This document shows positions 25,001 to 37,000 of a stretch of DNA of 64,000 nucleotides, one piece after another (the stretch's first letter is position 1; every line of letters begins with the position of its first letter). The notes beneath the pieces are model-generated. The model did not search any database and was not told where the DNA came from. It saw only the letters and a list, made by a program, of their open reading frames with translations. Source of the stretch: Allobosea sp. (lineage in GTDB: Bacteria; Pseudomonadota; Alphaproteobacteria; Rhizobiales; Beijerinckiaceae); NCBI RefSeq assembly GCF_030695125.1, contig NZ_JAUYTP010000029.1, positions 541,746-605,745 on the forward strand, in the 5' to 3' direction. Position numbers and translations under genes: made by a program.

Positions 25001-28000
25001 GGCCCGAGATCTCGCCGGCCGCGCCGATCTGGACCGCCAGTGCCGCCGACAGGGAGCCGACATCGCCGCTGGTGTTGAGTTGGATCGTGCTGGCCGAAAT
25101 TGCGACGCCCGGCAGGTAGCTCTGGATTCCCCCCGCCCCGGCAGTGAGCGAGACCGTGCCGGAGGCGAAGATGCGCCCGATCTGCGCGCTTGCCGCATTC
25201 GCCACGAGGTGGACGTCGCCCGCGGCAGCCGAAGCCGAGACCAGCCGGCCGCCGATCTGATAGGTCAGCGGCGTCGCGGCGGAGCCGATGCCGCCGCCGC
25301 CGGCGACCAGAACGAGGTCGCCGGCGGTCTGGATCTGGACGGCGTTGCGCGGCGTGGTTCCGTCCGCGCCGATCGCGACCGTGATCGCCTGTGGCGCCTG
25401 CAGATTGATGGTTCCCGTCGCGGTCACGCGGCCGATCGTCAGCGTGCCGCCGGCCGAGTTCGGGGTCGCGGTCGACTGCACATAGACGTCGCCCTGGGCG
25501 GAGCCCGAGAAGGTGCCGCTCGCATTGATGAAGAGCGGCGCCGTCTGCTTGACGTCGACCCGGACCAGCGTGACGCCGGCCGGCACCTGGTTGAGATCGG
25601 CGACCTCAACGAGGCTGCCGTCCTGCCGCTGTCCCATGATCCTGACCGTGCCCGGCGTGGTCGCGACGGCCAGCGCCGCGAGCTGGTCGCTGCTGATCGA
25701 ACCGCTGCGGATATCCGAAAGCGCGACCTGCATGTCGGGCGCCAGCGAACCGATGCTGCCGGCGATGTTCAGCGTGACGTCATGGCCGATGACCAGCGCC
25801 GTGCCGTTGCCGACGACGCCGGAGGCCGGCTGCAAGGCCGATTGGTTGATCGCAGAGACGAGCTGCCGATCGGTCCAGACCGCGTCGCCCGCGATGCGGG
25901 TGGCAAGCCCCGTCGCCGCGTCGGCATCGGTGGTCCGGAAGCTGTAGTTGCTCTGGAGCGTCGCAGGCTGGAACCGCGCCTGCGTCGACCAGCCGGCGCC
26001 ATAGGCCGTCTCGAAGGCGCCGGCATAGCTGGCGTAGCGCGCGGTGGCGTAGTCCTTGACCTGCTGGGCGCTGGCGGTGCGGCCGAGCGCGGCGTCGGCG
26101 AAGGCCTGGTAGAGCGGGACCGCGGCGTCGCTGAGCCGGAAGACGCCATTGACGTCGACGCTGCCATTGCGGATGAGCGCCGCGTAGAGCCCATAGGCCT
26201 GCGTCACCTGCAACTCGAAGGTGGCGATGCTGGCCAGCGCCGCAGCATCCGCACCCTCCGCCGAGGTCAGCTTCAGCGCGCGGGAGACCTGCGAAAGTTG
26301 CTCGGCGCTCAGCGCCTGCGCCGCGGTCTGGCCCGTGGCCGAGACGAGCCTGCCGGCATTGACGTCGATGCGGACATTGCCGGCGCCGCTGCTGATCTCG
26401 CCGACGCGCAGATCGCCCGTGAGCTGCGCGACGCCGATGTCGCCCAGCGCTGAGACATTGACGACGCCGTCGACGAAGGTGCCGTTCGGGAGCCGTGTCG
26501 CGACCGCCTGGAGCTTCATCAGGTTGGTCAGGGAGCCGATGCCGCCATTCTCGCTGGAGAGTGTGATGTTGCGGCCGATGACGTGGGTCGCAACCGAGGT
26601 CACGGCCTCGAGGCTGCCGGTGGCATGCACCTTGATGTCGCCATAGGCGTTCGGGTTGCCGTCGGCGCGCAGGGCCAGCACCCGGGCGCCGCCGGTGATG
26701 TCGAGATTGATTCCGCCACTGCCGGTGATGGCGCTGAGCTCGGCGCCGCTGGTCAGCGTCGCCTTGATCGCCGCCGATTGCGTGCCGATCGAGTCACGCG
26801 CGGTCAGGTTCAGGTTATTGCTGAGGATCGTGGCGTTATTCGTCTGGGTGATGCTGCCACCCGAGGCAACGATCGTCGTCGTGCCGCTCGGATTGACGAT
26901 GGTACCGTTCTGCAGAACGGAACCGTTCGAGGTGATGTTGACGCGGCCTGCGGCATTGCCGGCGAAGCTGATCCCGAAGGGGTTGTCCGCCTTCACCGAG
27001 GCCGTGACCTGCACGAAGGCGCTGGTGGCGTAGTTGTAGTCCCAGACCGCCTGCGATGCGCCGGGCTGGCCGACGAAGCCGCGATCGCAGTAGTTCGGCG
27101 AGCCGCCCTGGCAGCCACCATAGCTGGCGGAATTGTTGATGAAATCGAGATGCCCGCCGGTGATCTCCTGGGTCAGGCCGACATGGGTGAGGCCGAGATT
27201 GTTGGTCAGGCGTCCCGAGACCCCCGTGGCGCTGGGCGCCTGGGCCGAGCGGGACCACCAGTAGCGCGGATCGGCGCCGGGGTTTGTGCTGGGCGACTGC
27301 GCGTCGACATAGACCCAGGGGTTGCTCGACGTGCCAGAGTTGTAGACCCAGTAGGAGACGACGTCGCGCTGGTTGCGGTTGGCGACCGTCAGGCCCACCT
27401 TCTCGAGCAGCGCCTGCTGCGTCCATTCGTAGCGCGTGCCGGCGACGGGGGTGTAGCTCGTCGTGTCGCCGGAGACGAAGACGACCGGCGCCGTGGTGCC
27501 GAGCACGGGTTGGGCGCCGTTGTTTGTCTTGTAGACGGCGATGCCGGAGCCCGGCGTATAGGCGTAGACCGTCGTGTTCGGCCCCGAGGTGATCAGGCGG
27601 TCGACGATGGTGATCTTGCTGACGCTCGCGGCGACGCCGACGCCCGTGCCGGTATTGACGCGGTTGACGACAAGGTCGAGCCCGGAGGTGTTGTTCAGGC
27701 TGACATCGCCGAAGCCGCCATTGATCTTGATCGAGCCGAGGGTGTTGGTGCTGATGATCTGGCCATCGAGCAGCACCGAGCCGCCACCCGAGGAGGCATT
27801 GACGTCCCAGAGGACCAGGCGATCGTTGGCGAGATCGTAGTAGAGTGGGACCGCGCTCTGGTTTGCCCAGGCGCCGCCCAAGGCCTCCTTGAGGCCGACT
27901 TCAACATAGCCGCGATCGAGGTAATCCTGGCGCAAGTTCCGAAGGCGCGCGGCCATGCCGGCATCGACCGTTCCCGACCAGTTGGTGATGCGTCCCGCCT

Positions 28001-31000
28001 CGATCGAGGCGTTGATGTTGATCGTCGTCGCCTTGATCGCGACCTGCGCGCCGTAGATTTTGGGTAGGCTGCCCGCGACTGTCGGGTTGCTCTCCCGGTA
28101 GGTCGGCACCGTCGGGATGACCCTGAAGTTGATGTCGTTGCCGATCGTGTAGCCACCGGTGCAGTTGTAACCGGAATCGGCGATGTAGCCGGCGCAGTTG
28201 CCAAAGAACTGCAGCGACCAGTTGCGTGTCGCGCCGTCGGCCTGCGTGCCGTAGAGAAAGTAGTTGAGGTTCGTTGCGCCGGCCGCAACCGCGAGCGCAT
28301 TGGCAGCGGCGTAGATCGCCTCGTCGGCGCTGAAGCTGGAGGAGCCGGCTCCGCCGCCGGGATAGACGATATAGGCGCCGTATTCGCCCTGCGGCGAGCC
28401 CCCCGCATTATACATCCCGTTGGGTCCGTTCGAGGACACGGCCACGGCGCCGTTGGGAACGGTCGCGTTGAACTGGAGCGAGTCGATGCGCTGCCCCGAG
28501 AAGCCGAAGGAGCCGAGCGTGTTGTTGATCGAGACCACGCCGGCGAGGTTGGTGATGTCGCCCGCGATCAGCAAAGCCGGCCCCTGGCCGCTGCTGTCGA
28601 GCGCGCCCGCATAGGCGTTGTCGACGGTGATGACCGGCGTCGCGTCGGGGTTGCTGTTGCGCGTCAGGCCACCGGTGGCGCCGAAGATCTGGCCGCCCGT
28701 CGATTCCGGGATATAGGCCCCGCCATCCAGCACCAGATAGGCGTTGCTGCGGTTGACCACGGTGATTGAGGGACCGCCCCGGGCCGTCAACGTCCCGCTG
28801 CCCGAGACCGTGCGGCCGCCGACATAGACATTGCCACCGGCGGCATAGAGCTGGCTCAGCCGCACGGCCTTGACCGGCGCGCCGTTGACGCCTGCGATGA
28901 GCGTGCCGGCGACCGAAGCGTCATAGCGCGCATTGATGTAGGACACCGCGTCGAAGGCGGTGTTGTAGTTCGCGGTCACCGGCGCGCCGCTGACGAAGCG
29001 GATCGTCGGCGTATCGTTGACGCCGCATTGCTGCGCCGCATGGGTCCCGCAGCCGATCTCGATGCGCTGCGTGTTGTAGATGCCGGCCGTGGCCGTGCCG
29101 TTCATCACCAGCGTCGAGGAGGAGGAGGCTCCGGGGCTGCTGCTGCCGTTGGTGACGGGGATGAAATAGAGCTGGTAGCCATGGCCGGTGCCGTCGGCAT
29201 TGGCGTTCAGAAGCCCGTCATAGCCGCCGAGCGTGACGTTCTGCGCGCTGGAGATGGTCGCGCCGGAGGCGACCTCCACACGGGCATGATTCTGCAGGTC
29301 GGTCGAGGCGTCGGCATCCGGCACCGCGATCAGCCCGCGCACATAGCCCAGCGCGGTTGCCCGGCCGGTGAGGCTGTTGGTCTTCAGCCCCGAGCCGTCG
29401 CGGCCGGCGGTGACGTTGACGTCGCCGAGGCCGAGCAGCGTCGCATTCGCGCCGATCGTCACGTCGTTGCGCGTCTTCACGGTCACGTTGGCATCGGCGA
29501 CGCCAACGCCCGCGAGGCCGTAGGTGCTGACATAGGCGTTGGCCCGCACGTCGGCGGTCGTATAGGTGCCGAGATTGATCACGCCGAAGGAGGTCACGGT
29601 GCTGCGCAGCCCGAGCGTGACGGCGTTGTCGACTTCCGCGCTGTAGCGGGTGGTGACGCCGGCGCCCTGAAGCAGACCGCCCGTCGTCAGCGTCGCCGTG
29701 TCATCGCCGGTGAGTTCGCTCCAGGCCTGGATCAGGATCGGCCCGGGCGCCCCGGTCGGGCTCGTGCCGGCGGCCAGCACGACATCGTCGCCCAGCACGA
29801 CTCGCGAGGTGCCGGAGAGGGTCGTGGTCGAGGTCGCGCCGGCGCCGTTGATGCCGCCGCCGGCCGCAGCCTGAACGGACGCGCCGAGATCGAGCTGTTC
29901 GAAGGCGTTGCGGCTCGTCAGCGAGATGGCTTGCACACAGCTCGACAGGAAGCAGCCCGCCGTGTTGGGACCGGCGGCGACGATGTTGGCGCGGGCGCCG
30001 AGCTCGGTCAGCACCGTGACGTTCGCCTCGGTCTTCGCCAGAGCGGCGCTGGCGCCGAGCGCAGCCGCCTGAAGGCTGTCGACGAGCGCGGCATAGCGGG
30101 TGGCATGGCTTGCGGCGACCGTGACGAGGCCGGTGTTGATGACGACGTCGCTGCCGAGCGAGGCCGTGACGGCGCCGTTGGCGGAGGTCGTGCCTTCGGC
30201 ACCGGAGCCGGCGAAAATGCCACCGCTGCCGGCCTGCGCATGCACGATCTGGGTGTCGCTGCCCGTGGCCGCGACCGCGAGGCTGCCGCTGCCGGCGGCG
30301 TCCATCCGGACCCCGTCGCCGAGCGAGGCGGTGGTGCCGGTGTCGGCGCTGGCATCGGCCGTGACCGCGCCGATGGCGGCGACGCCGCCAAAGCTCACGC
30401 CGCTGGCCGTGGCGCCCTGGGCCGTGGTGTTGCTCGCCGCGACCGTGACGATGGCCGCAGGCAGCCGGACGAGATTGCCGACTGAGGCGGTCACCTGGGC
30501 GCCATTGGTGGCCGAGGCCCTGGTGCCGGTCGCGCTGACATAGTTGGAGCCCGACGCCGCGAGCGCCGAAGCGGCCGCCGAGAGGCCGCCGCGCGAGAAG
30601 CCCGCCGTCGAAGCGGACAGGTTGACGGCGTCGCCGAGCGTGGTGCCGAAAACCGAGCCGGTGGCGCGGACGGAGAAGGTGCCCGCCGTGAACTGCGCGA
30701 CCGGGGGAAGGCCCGCATTGCCTTCGATCATCGCCTTCACGACCGGCGTGACCGTGGCGTTGGCGATGGCCGCCCCGACGGCGAGCCCGCCGGACACGGC
30801 CACACCCTGGGCCAAGGCCTTGGCGTCGGGCGACGCGTCGGCCCGCACCGCGATCGTGCCCGTACCGACATGGGCGCTGGCCCCGGTGCGGATGACGGCC
30901 TCGACGTTGGACGAGTCGGTCGCGTCCGCTCGGGCGCCGGCACCGGCCGCGAGCAGACCGCCCGCGCCCGCCACCGCCGCGGCATGGGCGGCGCCCTGGC

Positions 31001-34000
31001 TGCTGGCACCAAGGGTCAGCCCCGACCCGCTCAGCTGGGCGCCGGTGGCGAGACTGGCCGAAACCGTGCTGTTCGCCGTGCTCGTCGCCAGCGACACGCC
31101 GAGCGCGAGCCCGCCCGCCACCGTCGCGCCGAAGGCATCCGAGCGGCCGGTCTGGCTGTTGGCAGCGTTGACGGAGGTCGCGCCGGTGACGGTCAATGTG
31201 CCGCCGAGCCTGGCCGTCACGGTGTTGGTGAGCGAACCGGACGCGACCGCTGCGCCCGCCGCGGCTGCGAGCGCCCCGGCTCCCGCACGCGCCTCGACGC
31301 GGGCGGCCGAGCCCGCACCATCGGTCGAACTGGCGCTCAGCGCGATCGAGCCGGTGGTCACGGTGATCTGGTCGAGCGTGGCTGAGACGTTGTCGCCCAC
31401 ATTGGTGTAGGCGGTGGCCGCGCCGACGCCGGCCGCGCCGCCGACCCCGACGCCGGTGGCCAGGTTGGTGGTCGTCGTGAGCGACAGCGCGGTGACGGCG
31501 ACCGAGCCGCTCGCGATGCTGCCGCCGGTGACGGTCGCCGCGGTGCGCGAACTGGCCGCGTCGAGCAGAGCGCTGGCGCTTTGCGAGACCGGCGCGACGA
31601 TGCGGCTGCGATTGGCCGTGAAGAAGCTGTATTGCTGCGCCGCATAGCTGCGGACCTCGGCATCGGTCGCCGTCCGGCTAAGGGCCGCGCTCGCCTCGGC
31701 GCGATACGCGGCGAGGCCGGCGGTGCTCAGCGTCAGCACGCCGTTCGCGACAGTGCCATTGACGAGGAGACGGGCATAGGCGTCATTGGCGGCGCTGCGA
31801 ATCTGGTCGTCCGTCGCGTTCGGCAGTGTCGCGGCAACGGTGGCGCGATAGGCGGAGACGCCGGCATCGCTCATCAGATAGGCGACGGTGCCGCCGCTGA
31901 GGGCGGCGTAGCGCTGGGCGGCCCAGTTGCGAACCTGCGCGTCGCTGGGGCTGGTGATGCCGAGCGCGGTCGCGGCCGTGCTGCGCAGGCCTGCCACACC
32001 CAAGTCGCCGAGCGTCAGCGCCCCGTTCGCCACCGTGTCGTTGGCGAGCAGCAGATCGTATTCGGCCTGCGCCGCGTCGCGCAGAGCCGTGTCCGTCATC
32101 GATGCGCCGGCCGTGCCGAGAAGGCTGCGATAGGCGGCGACTCCGCTGGCGCTCAAAACGAGATCGGCGTTACCGGCGGTGAGCTGGCTGACGCGCGCGA
32201 GCGTCCCGTCGCCATTGGCGTTGAGCTCTGCACCCGCGCCGGCCGGCGTGCCGGTGCCGACGGAGATCACCGCGACGGAGGCCCCGATGCCGGCCGAGCC
32301 GCCGACGCCGAGCGTCACCGTCCGGGCGTCGACGATCCGCTCCGACGTGGCCGAGGCCGAGACAGCGCCCGGCGCCGAGAGCGTCGAGCCTGCGATGTCG
32401 GCGAGCACGCGGCTGTCCAGGCTCGCGATGGTGGCGGCGGCGCCGGCGCCCATTCCGCCCGTCGCACCGGTTGCGGTGGTCGGCGTGATGCGCGTCGTCT
32501 CGGTCGCGGTGACGGCGACTCCAGCGGCGCTGCTTGGGCGCAGGGTCGCGACGACGCCGTAGAGCCCGGCGCGGGTCTCGTTCTCGACATCGATGAAATT
32601 GACCATGCCCGCGACGCCGGCGGAGCCGCCGGCCGCGCCGCCGGTCGCCAGCAGCGTGAAATCGTTGAGGCTACGCGCCGCCACGGCGAGCGCGCCGTTG
32701 AGGTTGAGCATGGTCTGGCCGGCGCCGCCGCCGATGGTGGCGAGCGTCGTGTTGCGGCTGGTGCCGACGGTGAAGGCACTGCCGAGCCCGACCCCGACGC
32801 CCGCAGCGCCAACCGTCGCCAGCCCGTAGAAGCCGTTGCGGCTCTCGGCGTTGACCGCGACGCGGCCGGCGGTGGCGAGGCCCTGGTCGAGCGTCGCCGC
32901 CGTCGTCGCCGCGAAGCTGTTGACGATGCCCGACGCCGCTGCCCCGGCCGCCCCGACGGCGAGGCCGATCACGGTCCCGGTGGCCGATTGCGAGGCGTTC
33001 GCCGCGATGTCGAGGGCCGTGACGCCAAGCCCGATGAAGCCCGGCGTCGTGGTGCCGAGCGTGCTGTTGGTCAACGCGGCGCGGGTGCTGCGCTGCATGA
33101 TCGTGTTGGCGTCGGCGCCCGCCGCCGCGACGCCGCCGATCGAGCCGACGGTGATGAAGGTCGCGGCATAGGAATGGCTCGCGGCCTCGATCGCGACAGC
33201 CGTCGAATCCGTTCCCGAAAGACGCGTGTTGACGGCGCTGGCGTGAATCGTCGCGCTGGTGCTGCCGCCGAGCACAGTGCGGACGGGTACGACGGTGATG
33301 GCCGCCGAGATCGGGAAGATCGCGACGCCGCCGGTCACGGCATTGGCCAGGACCGATTGCTGGGAGGTGGCGACGACGCCCAGCCCATGAATGGTGCGCG
33401 CCGTCATCGCCAGCGAGGGCTGGGCGGCGCTCGGCCCGGTCGCCGTGCTCAGGTCGAACGCTGTGACCAGCTGGCCGGCTTCATAGCTCAGCGAGCCGGA
33501 GCCGCCGGCCCGCGCATCGACCGTGCTGCCGGCCCCGATCGAGGCCGCAGTCGTGCCGCCGATCGTGTTGTTGACGACCGACAGGCCGCCCGCGACGGAG
33601 GGCGCGCCCAGCGTCGCGCCGAGCGCGCCGGCCGAGACGGTGATGCGGTCCGTGTTGGCGGCAAAGAGGCCGAGATTGTTGCCGGCGAGGATGTCGGCGC
33701 CCGTCACCGTGGCGGCGACGTCGGTGGCGATGCTGTTGTTGGCGACGGAGCCGGCCAGCCCGACATTACGCGACATGGCGATGCCGATGGCGAGCGTGTC
33801 GATCGTGGCCGTCGAGGTTGCGCGCAGGACGACGTCGCCCGAGGCGCGGATCGTCGCATCGGCGACGGTGGCGTCGGCCTCGTTGGCGATGTCGCTCTCG
33901 ACCACCGAGAGACCGATCGCTGCCGTGCCGATGCCGATGCCCAGCGAGCCGGCGCTGGCGCGGATCGTCGAGCTGACGGCGCCGGCGACCTCCAGGCCCG

Positions 34001-37000
34001 CCGCGGTGATGGACGTGGCGCTGCCGGCGATGCCGGCGCGGGCGATGTTTCCGATGGACTGCAGCACGACCGAGGCCGTGCCGGCGAAGGCACCCGTCGC
34101 AACGCCGAGCCCCACCGCGACGCCGGTGATGGTGGCGCCGTCCTGCGCGCGCACCCTGACAAAGCCGCCCGCCGTCAGGTCGACCTGGTCGATCGTGGCG
34201 AGATGCGACTGGGCGACGCGGTTGACCAGCAGCGAGACGCCGACATTGTTGGTGCCGCCTTGCGCCACGCCGGCGATGGCGACGATCGCCGCGCCGGTCG
34301 GGTTGGCGGTCCCGTTATTGGCGGCGGAGCCGGTGAAGTCGATCTGGCGGGTGTCGGTGCGGGCGAAGAGCTGGCGGCCGGTGATCAGCGCGTCGAGGGT
34401 GGCGTTACGGCTGCCATCAGACAAGACCAGCACGTCACCGCGCGTCGTGATCAAGGCGGGCGTCGTCGAGCCGCCGTCGATCATGGCCCGGATCGTCGGC
34501 GTCACGGTGTTGAAGACCAGCGAGCCTGCCAGCCCGTTGCCGCCGAGGCCTGCGCTGATCGCACTGGAGACGATGCGGCTCGCTCCCGAGGCGGTGACGC
34601 TGAGGCTCTGGACCGTGTCCAGCCGCGAGCGCGTCACCTTGGCGCTGACGGCGTCCTCGCCGTCGGGGTCGCCGATCTCGGTATAGGTCAGGGCGACGCC
34701 GATGCCGTTCTTCGCGCCGGCATAGGCGGCGCCGCCGCCGATGCCGATATCGGTCGTCTGATAGGCGTTGACCGCGACCGCGTTGGCACCGAGCGAGTAG
34801 GTGCCGGCGAGCAGCGTCGAATCCGAGATGGCCGCGGAGACACGGTCGGTCACCAGCCCGAGCGCGACCGACATCGCCGCGGCGCCGTTGCCGCCCGGCG
34901 CACCGGCGAAACCGAGCCCGACGGCGGTGATCCGCCCGCCCGCCAGCGCCTGGACGCTGGTGTTGCCGATATTGGTCAGCGTCGAGCCGGCGATATGGGC
35001 GTCGGTGCTGTTATCCAGCTTGGCATAGGCGATCGCGCCTGCGAGTGCGGCCGAGGGCGCACTCGCATTGGAGAGGTTAAGCGCGGCCGAGCCCGAGCCG
35101 ATCTCGACGATGCTCGAATTCAGCGCCCTGACAGCCGTCGAGAGTGACTGAAACTTGTTTTCGATGCGCGCGCCGTCGATCCAGGCCGAGGTGCCGAGCC
35201 GGGTCGAGGCCATCGCGGCACTGCCCGCGAGCCCGAGGGAGGGACTGCCCCCGCCTTGTGCCGAGGTCGCCGCGGCGACCTTGGTAAAGAACGGATCGTC
35301 GCCGAGGACATCAATGGTTCCGTCGGAGGAGACGGGATCGATCGCCGCCGCCGCGATCGAGGCGGCTGTCAGCCGCCCCGTGGTCGCAGCCTGGATGGTG
35401 AGCGAGTCTGTTCGGATCAGCCCCTGTGTGATGCCCGTCCCGCGCAGCCTGTCGTCGGAGAGGTCGCCGGCGTTGTCGCCGATAAAGGCTCGGGTGATCG
35501 TGGTCGCATCGAGGCGTGCGACCGAGACGCCGAAGCTGCTGCCGCCGGAGCTCGCTCCCGCCAGGGCGCCGCCGAGCGAGAACAGCGAGACGAACTGCTC
35601 GGCGCGCAGATCGACGAGATCGGCGGTGATCAGCGCGCGGTTGCTGATCGAGGCGAGGGTCTGGTTGTTGAGCCCCGCCAAAGAGACCATGCCGTTGAGG
35701 GCGACGCCGGCGGAACGACCCGAGGAGGTCGCGACGACGAACATCTTGTCCGAGGTCGTCGCGGTCACCGCCAGCTCCCCGGCCGTGACGGTCGCGCCAT
35801 CCGCGATGGCGGCGACGGTGCGGCTGCTGCGGCCGATGTCGAGCAGGGTCCCGCCCGCGGCCGAGCCGGCGCCGCCCTGGACACCGCCCGTGAAGCCGAA
35901 ATTGCCGCCGCCGTCGATGCTGTGGACGGTGGTGTCGGCCGAGACGCTGACGGCCCGGCTCCAGGCCTGCTCGTAGCCGTCCGCCAGCGTCGTCCGCATA
36001 CCCCCGCCCAGCGCGGCGGCCGTGATCGTCGCCCCGCTGGCGATATAGGCGGAAGTCTCGTTGTTGACGCGGAAATAGTCGACCGAACCGGCCAGCCCGA
36101 GCTGCGAAGAGGACGAGCTGGCATTGGCGTAGGTCGTCAGGATGTTGTTGACGACGCCGAGATTGCCGTTGAGGTGCGAGATGGCCTCCGACAGCCCGGC
36201 CCAGTCCGTCCAGGTGTTCGAGATCGGCATCTCGTTGGTCGCGCCGACGCCGACGCGGTAGGCGCTCACCGTCGCGTCGGGGCCGATATAGGCGGTCGAG
36301 TGGTGATCGTAGTTGCCGACGGCGATGCCGAAGGAGAGCGAGATCTGCGCCTGGGGGTTGGCGGCTGTCGGGTCCTTGGACGTGGAATTGGTCGAACTGT
36401 CCGCGATCAGGCGCACGCCGAAATCGGACTGGCGGCTTGCCACCGCGACATTGCCGTTGGCGTAGATGGAGGGCGCCGCTCCGCCCGCATCGGCCCCGAT
36501 GAAGGCCTTGGCGCTGAGGCCACTCTCGGCGATCGCGATGGCACTGCCGACCTTGGCGGGGACGCTGCTGCTGCCGCTGCTGACCTTGCCGAGGATCTTG
36601 GTCAGGAGGTCCGACGCCGTCGAACCGGCATCGCCGGCGTTGAAGAGCGCGTTGTTTCCGACCGTTGTCGTGGCGCTGGTCGCATTCTTGGTGGTGTCGG
36701 AGACCGCCTGCACGGTGAGGCTCCCGACCTTGTTGGCGGCGCTGCCGAGCGAGGCGCCAAACTGCGCCTCCGTGGCCGCCTTGTAGTCGGAATAGGCGAA
36801 GGCGATGCCGCCGACGCTTCCCGCCGAGGCCATCGCCGTGGCCGAGGTCGAGAAGCTGTTGGTGGTGAGGGCCGAGACGCTGACGTTGGTCGCATAGCCG
36901 GCGTTGATGATCGCGCCGGAATGAACTTTGGCCGCGGTCGAGACGTCCACGGCGCCATAGGCGACCGTCGCCGCGACGAGGCTCTGCCCGGTCGTCAGCG

